This document shows, one piece after another, positions 7,648-16,447 of a stretch of 64,000 bases of DNA. The stretch lies in NCBI GenBank assembly GCA_002304925.1, contig DBPT01000006.1, forward strand, positions 124,001-188,000. The letters run 5' to 3'. Positions within the stretch are counted from its first letter, which is position 1, and each line of letters starts with the position of its first letter. The DNA comes from Prolixibacteraceae bacterium UBA1413. Its GTDB lineage: Bacteria > Bacteroidota > Bacteroidia > Bacteroidales > Prolixibacteraceae. The notes beneath the pieces are model-generated. The model was not told where the DNA came from. It was given only the letters and a program-made list of their open reading frames with translations, and ran no database searches. The position numbers and the translations under genes were made by a program.

Positions 7648-10206
7648 ATGAAAAGAGTGATTTTGGCAATTCTGCTGACAGCGGTCGTTTTTGGGGTGAC
7701 TGGGCAGGCAAAACAGGGGAAGCGAGTGAAACGGAAATACCGTCAGACAGAGCAGGAAAACCGGGAACTTCCGCCGGTATTGGTGCACGGCAGGGTACAC
7801 AATGCCGACAGTGAGGTACTGGCAGGCGCTTCCGTGGTGGTCAGGGGAACCCGTATCGGGGTAAGCACCAACGAAGAGGGGGAATATTTCATGAAAGGAT
7901 TGACTACCGGCATCATCTCCATCCAGGCCTCCTTCGTGGGGTACAGGACCAAGATCATTGATTACCAGCTCCGGGAGGGCAACAACGACATTTACTTCAC
8001 CCTCGACCGGGAAGAAGTGGCCCTGGAGCCCGTTACCGTGACTTCCCAGCAGCGGGAACAGCAGCTCTTGGAAATCCCTTCGGGCATTACCGCGGTGAGT
8101 TCCTCCATGATGACAGCGAACAACATCAGGGAGCTATCTCAACTGGCGGAATTTGTACCCGGGCTCACTGTCAGGGAGCAGACGCCCCACCGTCCCAATT
8201 ATGTGATCCGCGGGTTGACCAGCGATGAGGTCTCGCTGAGCGCCCAGCCCCGCGTATCGGTCTATTACAACAACACACCCGTCAGCCGGCCCTCCCTGGC
8301 CTCGGCGGAACTCTACGACATGGAAAGAGTGGAAGTCCTCCGTGGACCGCAAGGAACGCTCTTCGGCCGCGGGGCACAGGCCGGAGTGATCCACTACGTC
8401 ACGAAAAAGGCTGTCGCCGGTTCCCAGGGATACCTTTCGGCAGGAGCGGGAGAATATGGAATGCAGGAATACCAGGGAGCCGTCAATGGTACGGTACTTC
8501 CCGGAAAACTCTTCGCCAGGGTCTCCGGAATCTACACCACCCGCGAGGGCTATGTGAAAAACAGCTTCGGAGGAACCCTCAACGGGGAAAATACCCTGGG
8601 AGCAAGGGTCTCCCTCAGATACCTCCCCTTCTGGAACACCCGCGTCGACCTGGTGGTGAACTACCAGCAGGACGACTATCCTGGAACGGCATTTATGAGC
8701 AAACAACTCCCCAATACCAACGGCAGCACCGATATTTTTCAGTACGAAGCTTCCCTGGAACAGGGGAAAAACCTGGGTAACTATCGCGACATCTCCGGAA
8801 CGTCCCTGGAAATCAAACGATTCAGGAATGAAAACAATTACCTTAGTTCCACAACGTCCTATATGACGAACTATGCCGACTCCCGGTGGGATGGGGATGG
8901 CACGGCCGCCCCGGCCATCGATATGGCGGAAAAAATCGACGTTAGGCAATTCAACCAGGAATTGCGGTACAATTTCTCCCTGAGGAGCCGGATCAACGGA
9001 TTTGCAGGGGTCAGCTACTGGCGGGAAAGAGCAAAGCAGAACTACTGGTTCAGTCCCGACGAACAATACATGAGCTACCTGCTGATGGGAATTCCCCAAT
9101 TGATGGTGAACTCCGAAGGCACCCCGGTACCCATGACTGCCCTGCCCCCTGATCCACAACTGGGACCTTTGGGAGGCCTGGCCCTTCCTGCCTCCCACAG
9201 CGAGGAAAACCTGAGCGGCGCCCTTAACCAGGCCATCGACGCTTTCGCCGATGCCACATGGCGGATGACCGAACGGCTTCATTTGACGGGGGGGATCCGG
9301 GGAACCTACGAACGGTTTAAACTCACCAATGAATCGCGCATGACCGGGGAAACCCCCTCGACGCTGGGAATGCTTACCGGCATGAGCCCCAACCTGTTTT
9401 TTAGGCCGGCGGCGAAAAGCGAAGCCAAAACCTCAGGTATTGCCCTGACCTACCGCGCCGTCCTGAAATACGACCTTAATGAAAATGCCAATTTTTTTGC
9501 TGGTTACGCGAAAGGGAGAAGACCCAACGTCATCCAGTTCAACTCGGCCGGAGAACGCGAAATCATGAACCAGGAAACCCTGAACAACTTCGATGCCGGC
9601 TTCAAAACTTCCGTGGCGCAACGCCTGTGGGCCGATGTCACCGGCTTTTACCAGCTCTTCAGCGATTTTCAGACCAACGCCTGGGTCGGCAACACCTACC
9701 TGGTAAGGGATGCCGGGAAAGCTACCTCCTACGGTGTGGAGGGCTCCCTGAAAATCGCCCTGCTGAAAAACATTGACCTTTTTGGAAACTATGCATGGAT
9801 CCACGCCCGTTTTGACTCCATCGACAGTCAGGGAAATGCCCAGGAATTTGCGGGAAACACCTTCCGGCTGACCCCGGAACATAGCTATACCGCCGGAATC
9901 AATGCCAAAGTAAAACTTTACAAGGGATTCCGGCTTTTCGCCGTTCCCTCCTGGAGCTGGAAAAGCCATGTCTGGTTTGAAGATGCCAATACAGCCGGGC
10001 TGGAACAGAAAGCTTTTGGCATGGTCAACGCCACGGCAGGGTTTATGCTGGAGAATCCCTCGGTGATCCTCTCCGTTACCGGGAGCAACCTGCTGGATGA
10101 GAAATATTTGATCAGCGCCGGAAATACGGGCGCCATGTTCGGCATCCCCACCTTCATCCCCGGAGCACCCCGCATGCTGGGAGCTAAAATCACCTGGACA
10201 TTCTGA
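7648..10206 (+). CDS. TonB-dependent outer membrane receptor with N-terminal carboxypeptidase-like domain
   Basis: This 852-residue outer membrane active transporter has a signal peptide (1-20, ending VTGQA) and a linker with many charges. A CarboxypepD_reg-like beta-sandwich (about 47-125) starts at VHGRVHNADSEVLAGASVVVRG. The plug (about 130-250) includes the hallmark MERVEVLRGPQGTLFGRGA, and the beta-barrel ends in aromatic Phe (ITWTF). It is a stand-alone receptor without a SusD partner, closer to siderophore/vitamin/oligosaccharide receptors than to SusC. Because pectin-active genes follow, pectic oligosaccharide uptake is an inference. Iron-chelate or vitamin uptake is the alternative. 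It converges on the DUF1080 gene. Confidence 0.9.
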   Translation: MKRVILAILLTAVVFGVTGQAKQGKRVKRKYRQTEQENRELPPVLVHGRVHNADSEVLAGASVVVRGTRIGVSTNEEGEYFMKGLTTGIISIQASFVGYRTKIIDYQLREGNNDIYFTLDREEVALEPVTVTSQQREQQLLEIPSGITAVSSSMMTANNIRELSQLAEFVPGLTVREQTPHRPNYVIRGLTSDEVSLSAQPRVSVYYNNTPVSRPSLASAELYDMERVEVLRGPQGTLFGRGAQAGVIHYVTKKAVAGSQGYLSAGAGEYGMQEYQGAVNGTVLPGKLFARVSGIYTTREGYVKNSFGGTLNGENTLGARVSLRYLPFWNTRVDLVVNYQQDDYPGTAFMSKQLPNTNGSTDIFQYEASLEQGKNLGNYRDISGTSLEIKRFRNENNYLSSTTSYMTNYADSRWDGDGTAAPAIDMAEKIDVRQFNQELRYNFSLRSRINGFAGVSYWRERAKQNYWFSPDEQYMSYLLMGIPQLMVNSEGTPVPMTALPPDPQLGPLGGLALPASHSEENLSGALNQAIDAFADATWRMTERLHLTGGIRGTYERFKLTNESRMTGETPSTLGMLTGMSPNLFFRPAAKSEAKTSGIALTYRAVLKYDLNENANFFAGYAKGRRPNVIQFNSAGEREIMNQETLNNFDAGFKTSVAQRLWADVTGFYQLFSDFQTNAWVGNTYLVRDAGKATSYGVEGSLKIALLKNIDLFGNYAWIHARFDSIDSQGNAQEFAGNTFRLTPEHSYTAGINAKVKLYKGFRLFAVPSWSWKSHVWFEDANTAGLEQKAFGMVNATAGFMLENPSVILSVTGSNLLDEKYLISAGNTGAMFGIPTFIPGAPRMLGAKITWTF

Positions 10207-10324
10207 GGTTGAGATTAAGATTCAGGGCTGTCGGAACAGCAGTATGGCAGGTCAAGGCTAAGTACCCAGGAGGCTCTATATCAACAGCTTCAGGCAGAGC
10301 CGGAGGGATCATGAGACCTGTGAC

Positions 10325-10936
10325 TTATAGCTCCCTGATCCTGAGATTTTTCCAGTAGACCTTGATGCCACCCCCGTCATGGATCTGCAGGGCAATGGCT
10401 CCCCTCCCCTGTGCAATTTTGTCATCGGTGATGTCAACCATCTGCCGACCATTGAGCCAGGTGGTGATTCGTCCATCAACCGCCATGATTCTCAGCTTGT
10501 TCCATTTTCCCATTTTCAGAATGTTCTCCTTCTCATCAGGGATCTGAACCAGCCACCCCCGGCCATAGGATTCATAAATCCCGCCGGTGTCGTGGTTGGG
10601 GGGAGCCACCTCCACCTGCCAGCCCGAAACGATGGTCCCTTCAAAAGTGGAACGGAAAAAGACCCCGCTGTTCCCGTCGGCCATTTGAAGGAATTGCACC
10701 TCCAGTTCAAAATTGTAATAATCCTTTTCCGTGGAGAGATAACCGTACTGCTTGTCGGGACCGCTTTCACACACCAGCTTTCCCTTTTCCACATACCACT
10801 TCTCGGTGCCGTGAATCACCCAGCCGTCGAGATTCTTCCCGTTAAAAATCTTTTTAAATCTCCGCCCGGATGCTTCCGAAGGGCTCAGCATCATAAACAG
10901 CCACGCTGCAGTCAGAATAAGTAGCGATTTCTTCAT
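10325..10936 (-). CDS. DUF1080 (3-keto-disaccharide hydrolase-like) secreted protein
   Basis: The protein has 203 residues: a signal peptide (about 1-22) followed by a single concanavalin-like beta-sandwich of the DUF1080/PF06439 family. Characteristic blocks are FNGKNLDGWVI near the start, NSGVFFRS, GWQVEVAPPNHDTGGIYE and a C-terminal GAIALQIHDGGGIKVYWKNLRI. Family members bind or cleave 3-keto-glycosides and are common in Bacteroidetes sugar loci. I start at the ATG 10936 (MKKSLLIL), not at 11014, because the shorter form gives a clean signal peptide. It is divergent from the esterase gene. The true substrate is unknown. Confidence 0.88.
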   Translation of the reverse strand: MKKSLLILTAAWLFMMLSPSEASGRRFKKIFNGKNLDGWVIHGTEKWYVEKGKLVCESGPDKQYGYLSTEKDYYNFELEVQFLQMADGNSGVFFRSTFEGTIVSGWQVEVAPPNHDTGGIYESYGRGWLVQIPDEKENILKMGKWNKLRIMAVDGRITTWLNGRQMVDITDDKIAQGRGAIALQIHDGGGIKVYWKNLRIREL

Positions 10937-11036
10937 TAGTAGGCCGATTTTATGGTTCCAAAATGTAAAGAAACTGATTTTTTCCCGTAAGAAATGAAAT
11001 ATGCCAGCTACCAATCAAATAAAATTTTGTTTTTGC

Positions 11037-11050
11037 AACTATATATAGTT
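11037..11050. promoter_or_regulatory. 14-bp palindrome in the DUF1080/esterase divergent region
   Basis: AACTATATATAGTT is a perfect palindrome about 70 bp before the esterase ATG and 100 bp before the DUF1080 ATG. Twelve of its bases recur at 7604-7615 before the receptor gene. The site could coordinate the pectin genes, but the sequence is AT-rich and may be promoter DNA. Confidence 0.35.
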
Positions 11051-11122
11051 TCTTTTGTGGCGTGTCAAGGAAAGAACAGTGATTTGAAGCAGAGAATTAA
11101 TACAACGCAATAATTTTTACAT

Positions 11123-12862
11123 ATGAAGAAGTTTAGAGCATTTCTATTGATCCTGGTTCTGGCAGGATGCGGTCAGCGTATTTCCACTGACCTTACGCCC
11201 CTGAATGTCACCGATCAGTGGGCATTTGCCACGGGTGACGATACCCTGTGGGCTCAGCCTTCCTTCGATGATTCGGATTGGTCCCGGATATCAGTCACCA
11301 AAACCTGGGAAGAACAGGGATTTCCGGGATACGACGGTTTCGGGTGGTACCGGCAGATGATAGACATCCCGGCATCATTCAGTGCACCGGTGGCCGGTAA
11401 TTGCGGACTGGTCATCAGTTACGCCAATGCCGACGATGCTGATGAGTTGTGGTTCAACGGGACCTTGATCGGTTCCACCGGCTCCATGCCTCCTGACTAT
11501 GTCAGCAAGTACGGTGTGAAACGGCGGTATGTGGTCCCTGCTGAATTGGTGAAGCCGGGAGAGAAAAACCTTGTCGCGATCAGGGTTTATGACGGAGGTG
11601 GCGGTGGCGGGGTGATTTCAGAAGCCCTCACCATCAATCCCTTGACGGAAGTATACCAACTCCCCCTGACAGTCCGCATAACCGATGAGGACTGGGTATT
11701 TGAGGGGACCCCCAGGGCAACCATCGGGTTAGCCACGGAAAATCAGCTGGGGAAAAATGTAAAAATCACCATAGGACTGAAGATGACCACCGATGACTAC
11801 CAGCCGGTTTCCGAAACATCAAAAGTTCTGAAAATCAAACAGGATCAGAGCGGACTGGCCCTCTTCGACGTCGACATTCCGGCACCCGGCTTTTACCGTT
11901 GTACCGCCTGGGCTGAAAAGGAGGGCATCAAGGGAGAAGAGGTGAAATTCAACATCGGCTACGAACCCGAAAAGATCGTCAGTCCCGTCGATACCCTCCC
12001 CGGATTTGCAGAATTCTGGCAAACTACCCGTGCCGAACTCGACCAGGTGAAGCCCAACTTCAGGATGACCCTGCTGAAAGAAAAATCGGGCAGCGTGCGT
12101 GATCTGTACCAGGTGACGATGCAGTCGCTGGGGGATGTTACTATTGAAGGCTATTATGCTGTGCCCAAAGTGCCGGGGAAATTCCCGGTGATCATCAGCT
12201 ATATGGGGTATGGCTCAGATCCCTGGCTGCCCGGCGGGGATAACAATCCCGATTTTGCCGAATTCGTCCTGTCGACACGCGGACAGGGCATCCAGAAAGC
12301 CACCAACACCTATGGCGACTGGATCCTGCATGGCCTTGACAGCCAGGAGAATTACTATTACCGGGGAGCTTTCATGGACCTGTTGCGGGCCATTGACTTC
12401 GTAGCGTCAAGACCTGAAATCGACGCGGAAAAGATCGTGGCCGAAGGAGGCAGCCAGGGAGGGGCATTCACCCTGGCCGCCTGTGCCCTCGATGACCGTA
12501 TCAAAGCCGCCGCACCTACCATTCCCTTTTTGAGCGACTACCGCGATTATTTTAAAATCGCACCCTGGCCAGTCAGCACATTTACAGATTACCTTAAAGA
12601 AAATCCTGACAAATCATGGGAGGATATCTACCAGCTGCTCTCTTTCTTTGATGTGAAAAACCTGGCCCCCATGATCCAATGCCCCATCCTGATGGCCGTA
12701 GGTCTTCAGGACGACGTTTGTCCGCCCCATACCAACTTCGCCGTTTACAACCAGGTGACCTCCGAAAAGGGATATTATATCTTTCCCGACCAAGGCCACA
12801 GCGTGCCCCATAACTGGAATGAAATCAGGATGGCATTCTTTAAAGAAAAACTGGACATATAA
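11123..12862 (+). CDS. CE7-like acetyl esterase lipoprotein with N-terminal beta-sandwich
   Basis: This 579-residue lipoprotein has its lipobox at LVLAGC (Cys16). Residues about 30-175 look like a galactose-binding or GH2 sugar-binding jelly roll (DDSDWSRISV, GFGWYRQMIDIP, DADELWFNGTLIG). A middle beta domain follows, then an alpha/beta hydrolase of the acetylxylan esterase/CE7 type (about 290-579). The nucleophile is Ser in EGGSQGGAF (about residue 442), the acid in GLQDDVCPP, and the histidine in PDQGHSVPHNW. It likely deacetylates plant polysaccharide oligomers at the outer membrane or periplasm. It leads an apparent operon with pectinesterase and SMP-30 genes. The N-terminal extension makes it much longer than the ~320-residue single-domain CE7 enzymes. 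Confidence 0.85.
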   Translation: MKKFRAFLLILVLAGCGQRISTDLTPLNVTDQWAFATGDDTLWAQPSFDDSDWSRISVTKTWEEQGFPGYDGFGWYRQMIDIPASFSAPVAGNCGLVISYANADDADELWFNGTLIGSTGSMPPDYVSKYGVKRRYVVPAELVKPGEKNLVAIRVYDGGGGGGVISEALTINPLTEVYQLPLTVRITDEDWVFEGTPRATIGLATENQLGKNVKITIGLKMTTDDYQPVSETSKVLKIKQDQSGLALFDVDIPAPGFYRCTAWAEKEGIKGEEVKFNIGYEPEKIVSPVDTLPGFAEFWQTTRAELDQVKPNFRMTLLKEKSGSVRDLYQVTMQSLGDVTIEGYYAVPKVPGKFPVIISYMGYGSDPWLPGGDNNPDFAEFVLSTRGQGIQKATNTYGDWILHGLDSQENYYYRGAFMDLLRAIDFVASRPEIDAEKIVAEGGSQGGAFTLAACALDDRIKAAAPTIPFLSDYRDYFKIAPWPVSTFTDYLKENPDKSWEDIYQLLSFFDVKNLAPMIQCPILMAVGLQDDVCPPHTNFAVYNQVTSEKGYYIFPDQGHSVPHNWNEIRMAFFKEKLDI

Positions 12863-12904
12863 AATAAAGTGGGCAAAGGCAGAACGGGAGTGACATATCA
12901 TAAT

Positions 12905-13897
12905 ATGAAACTAAAAAGTCTTATTCCCCTGTACGTTCTCCTGCTGTTTTACATTCCGGGAGTTTGTGGACAGGACCGGTTTGAGATGACGGTGGCACAG
13001 GACGGGAGGGGTGATTTCACGACCATCCAGTCGGCCATTGATGCCGCCAAGGCGTTTCCCGACATGCGGGTCACCATTTTCATCAGAAACGGGATCTACC
13101 GTGAAAAGGTAACTGTTGCCTCGTGCAATACGAAGCTTTCCCTGATCGGGGAGAGTGCCGCAGGAACCGTCATCACCTGGGATGACCACTTCGGAAAGAT
13201 GGACAGGGGACGCAACAGCACATTCTACACCTGGACACTCAAGGTGGAAGCCGACGATTTTGTCGCCGAAAATCTCACCATCGAAAACAGTGCCGGTCGG
13301 GTGGGCCAGGCCGTAGCCCTTCATGTTGAAGGAGACCGCTGTGTCTTCCGCAACTGCCTGATCCTGGGGAACCAGGATACCCTCTATGCTGCCGGGAACA
13401 ACAGCCGGCAATATTTTCAGAATTGCACCATCGAAGGAACCACCGATTTTATTTTCGGGGCGGCCACCGCCCTGTTTGAAGGGTGCACCCTCCGCAGCAA
13501 AAGCGACTCTTACATCACCGCAGCCAGCACCCCGAAGGGAACCCCCTTCGGATACGTCTTTCTCCGCTGCCGGCTGACCGCTGACGAGGGGGTCACCGCC
13601 GTTCATCTGGGCCGCCCGTGGCGTGATTTTGCCCGGACGGTATTCCTCGGCTGCGAAATGGGTAGCCACATCGTTCCCGAAGGGTGGTCCAACTGGAGCG
13701 GCACGGAAAGGGATAAAACCGCTTTTTATGCGGAATATCAAAATTACGGCCCCGGAGCAGCCACCCATGACAGGATTCCCTGGAGCCACCAGTTGTCACG
13801 GCGGGAAGCCAGACGTTACACCCCGGCAAAGATTCTGGCACCCCGTATTCCTGCTTCACCCGAAGAAACAGGGTGGATGGAGAAAGTAAACCGTTAA
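12905..13897 (+). CDS. Pectinesterase (CE8)
   Basis: It removes methyl groups from homogalacturonan. It has 330 residues with a signal peptide (about 1-22, ending VCGQ) and a right-handed beta-helix. Catalytic residues are in place: Asp158 in GNQDTLYA, Asp181 in TTDFIFGAA and Arg237 in LGRPWRDFA, and GRGDFTTIQSAIDA is the typical opening. I use the ATG at 12905 rather than an in-frame upstream ATG at 12869, because it gives a clean secretion signal. It lies 42 bp after the esterase gene and 51 bp before the SMP-30 gene, so the three are probably co-transcribed. Confidence 0.94.
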   Translation: MKLKSLIPLYVLLLFYIPGVCGQDRFEMTVAQDGRGDFTTIQSAIDAAKAFPDMRVTIFIRNGIYREKVTVASCNTKLSLIGESAAGTVITWDDHFGKMDRGRNSTFYTWTLKVEADDFVAENLTIENSAGRVGQAVALHVEGDRCVFRNCLILGNQDTLYAAGNNSRQYFQNCTIEGTTDFIFGAATALFEGCTLRSKSDSYITAASTPKGTPFGYVFLRCRLTADEGVTAVHLGRPWRDFARTVFLGCEMGSHIVPEGWSNWSGTERDKTAFYAEYQNYGPGAATHDRIPWSHQLSRREARRYTPAKILAPRIPASPEETGWMEKVNR

Positions 13898-13948
13898 AAA
13901 ATCCGGAAACAGAAAGATAGATAGATTAACCATCTTTAATTCACTACC

Positions 13949-14845
13949 ATGAACAAAAAGATACTGTTACTGATGGCCCTGGCAGCAGTTTCGCTTTCCC
14001 TTCCGGCACAGAAAAACAACGGGATTGTCGCCAGGGGTGCAAAGCCGGTCCTGCTTGCCGGCCATTTTGGTTTCACCGAAGGACCTGCCACCGACAAGGC
14101 GGGTAATGTCTATTTCACCGATCAGAACAACGACAAAATTTATATCTGGACGACCGGGGGGGTGCTGAAGGAATTCTGCGGCGACTGCGGCCGTGCAAAC
14201 GGTCTCTTTTTCGACGGCGACGGAAACCTGATCTCCTGTTCCGACGGTAAAAACGAACTCTGGAAGATCTCCCCGTCAGGAGAACGCACCATCCTCATCA
14301 GCAATTATGAAGGCAAACGCCTCAACGGCCCCAACGACCTCTGGGTCAGTCCCGGCGGAGGAATCTATTTCACCGACCCGCTCTATCCCCGTCCCTGGTG
14401 GACGGGCAGGGATAAAACCTCGCAACTTGACGGACAGCATGTATACTTTCTGGCCCCGGGAAGCCAGGTCCCCGTCAGGGTAGCCACTGACCTGAAACAA
14501 CCCAATGGCATTATCGGCACGCCCGACGGGAAAACCCTCTATGTGGCTGATATTGGCGACGGGAAAACTTACCGCTACAGGATCTCCCCCGACGGCAGCC
14601 TGAGTGGCAGGACCCTCTTTGCCCCCATGGGATCCGACGGCATGACCATCGACAACAAAGGGAATATCTATCTGACCGGCAAAGGGGTCACGGTTTTCAA
14701 TAAGAAAGGGGAAAAGATCGCACACATCCCCGTGGAAGCCCCCTGGACCGCCAACGTATGCTTCGGAGGTGCCGACCGGAAAACCCTTTTCATCACCGCA
14801 TCGGAAAACCTCTTTTCTTTGCGCATGCGTGTGAGAGGAGTGTAA
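13949..14845 (+). CDS. SMP-30/gluconolactonase family lactonase, exported
   Basis: This six-bladed beta-propeller has 298 residues and a signal peptide (MNKKILLLMALAAVSLSLPAQ). Metal-ligand positions of the SMP-30/gluconolactonase family are seen as Glu in GFTEGPATD, Asn in LNGPNDLWV and Asp in VADIGDGK. Repeated GNVYFTD / GGIYFTDP blade motifs follow. It hydrolyses a sugar lactone. Following the pectinesterase gene, an aldonolactone from uronic-acid catabolism is a plausible but unproven substrate. No start ambiguity is seen. Confidence 0.9.
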   Translation: MNKKILLLMALAAVSLSLPAQKNNGIVARGAKPVLLAGHFGFTEGPATDKAGNVYFTDQNNDKIYIWTTGGVLKEFCGDCGRANGLFFDGDGNLISCSDGKNELWKISPSGERTILISNYEGKRLNGPNDLWVSPGGGIYFTDPLYPRPWWTGRDKTSQLDGQHVYFLAPGSQVPVRVATDLKQPNGIIGTPDGKTLYVADIGDGKTYRYRISPDGSLSGRTLFAPMGSDGMTIDNKGNIYLTGKGVTVFNKKGEKIAHIPVEAPWTANVCFGGADRKTLFITASENLFSLRMRVRGV

Positions 14846-14957
14846 TAGCATAGGTTTCCCGGGCATTCTGATTTCTTCGCGGAATGGAATCAAATGACCG
14901 GGTTCGTCAAGGAGGGGAAGGGGAACTGACACCGGCAGTAAACAGGTTACATAATAT

Positions 14958-16319
14958 ATGATGAAGATCCATTTCATTGCCATCGGTGGGAGTGCCATGC
15001 ACAACCTGGCCCTGGCCCTGTACAAAAAAGGATTTACGGTGACCGGTTCTGACGATGAAATCGTGGAACCCTCCAGAAGCAGGCTGGCGGCCTGCGGACT
15101 TCTGCCCGAAGCCCCGGGGTGGTTTCCTGCGAAAATCACCGCCGGCCTCGATGCCATTGTTCTGGGCATGCACGCCCGCGGTGATAACCCCGAACTTGTC
15201 AGGGCCCGCGAACTCGGAGTGAAAATCCTCTCTTACCCGGAATTTCTCTATGAGCAGACCCGAGACAAAATCCGGGTGGTGATCGGCGGCAGCCATGGAA
15301 AGACCACCATCACCTCCATGATCATGCACGTCCTCAGGGAGAGCGGCATGGCCTTCGATTACATGGTGGGCGCACAACTCGACGGGTTTGACACCATGGT
15401 CGGACTCAGCAACGACTCCCGCATCGCCGTCTTTGAAGGTGATGAATACCTCTCCTCCCCGGAGGACCGGAGACCCAAATTCCACCTCTACCATCCCCAT
15501 ATCGGGGTATTGAGCGGCATTGCCTGGGACCATATCAACGTGTTTCCCACCTTTGAAAACTATGTGGAACAGTTCCGCAGGTTTGCGGAGCTCATCGAGC
15601 CGGGAGGAAGGCTGTTCTATTTCAATGGGGATCCCCTTCTCCGGGAGATTGCCGCCGCCCAACGCCATATCACCTGCACGGAATACCAGGCCCACCCGGC
15701 AGAAGTCCGCGGACAGCAGACCTTCCTGATTTCCGGCGATGAAAGGATACCCCTGAGGATTTTCGGAGAGCACAACCTGCAGAACATCTCGGCAGCCCAG
15801 GCGGTATGCCACGCCCTGGGGGTCGGGGATGAGCGGTTTTACCAGTCCATAGGCACTTTCACCGGAGCTGCCAGGCGGCTGGAGGTTTTAGCGGAAAATA
15901 GCACCACCGCGGTTTTCAGGGATTTCGCCCACTCCCCTTCCAAACTGAAAGCCACCACCCGGGCCGTCAAAAACCAATTCCCCGGCCGACGGCTCATTGC
16001 CTGCATGGAGCTCCACACCTTCAGCTCCCTGAAAAAGGAGTTCCTCCCCCACTACCACCATACCATGAACGACGCCGATGAAGCGTATGTCTATTTCAAC
16101 CCGCATACCGTGGAACATAAAAAACTGGAACCCATCACCTCCGAAATGGTGTCTGAAGGCTTCGGAACACCCGGATTGAGGGTAACCACCGATGCGGAAG
16201 CCCTCTTCGCCACCCTGGAAACCAAAAGATGGGAAAACGCCAACCTGTTGCTAATGAGCTCCGGGAATTTCAACGGCTTGGATCTGCACGGTTTCGCCCG
16301 GAAAATTACCGGAGAATAA
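14958..16319 (+). CDS. mpl: UDP-N-acetylmuramate:murein tripeptide ligase (Mpl)
   Basis: Mpl recycles peptidoglycan by joining the tripeptide L-Ala-gamma-D-Glu-mDAP to UDP-MurNAc in the cytosol. The protein has 453 residues and the Mur ligase order: a Rossmann-type N-domain (FIAIGGSAMHNLA), the ATP loop GGSHGKTTITSM, the central FEGDEYLSSPEDRRPKF segment typical of Mpl rather than MurC, and the C-domain with RDFAHSPSKLKATTRAVK. It has two adjacent ATG codons. It follows the pectin genes by about 110 bp and is probably unrelated to them functionally. Confidence 0.92.
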   Translation: MMKIHFIAIGGSAMHNLALALYKKGFTVTGSDDEIVEPSRSRLAACGLLPEAPGWFPAKITAGLDAIVLGMHARGDNPELVRARELGVKILSYPEFLYEQTRDKIRVVIGGSHGKTTITSMIMHVLRESGMAFDYMVGAQLDGFDTMVGLSNDSRIAVFEGDEYLSSPEDRRPKFHLYHPHIGVLSGIAWDHINVFPTFENYVEQFRRFAELIEPGGRLFYFNGDPLLREIAAAQRHITCTEYQAHPAEVRGQQTFLISGDERIPLRIFGEHNLQNISAAQAVCHALGVGDERFYQSIGTFTGAARRLEVLAENSTTAVFRDFAHSPSKLKATTRAVKNQFPGRRLIACMELHTFSSLKKEFLPHYHHTMNDADEAYVYFNPHTVEHKKLEPITSEMVSEGFGTPGLRVTTDAEALFATLETKRWENANLLLMSSGNFNGLDLHGFARKITGE

Positions 16320-16376
16320 TACACGCTATTGCTGATATTAATCAGTGCGGAAGAAACATTTATAACCAAACTGATA

Positions 16377-16384
16377 TAACTTTG
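16377..16384 (+). promoter_or_regulatory. -7 element before the MG2/plug protein gene
   Basis: TAACTTTG is a perfect TAnnTTTG match 63 bp before the ATG at 16448. A -33 TTTG is not obvious. Confidence 0.45.
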
Positions 16385-16447
16385 CGTTTGACCGGAAATA
16401 GAGTTACAGCCTTTTCAGCATCAATCATACTATCCCGGACTTAAAAT

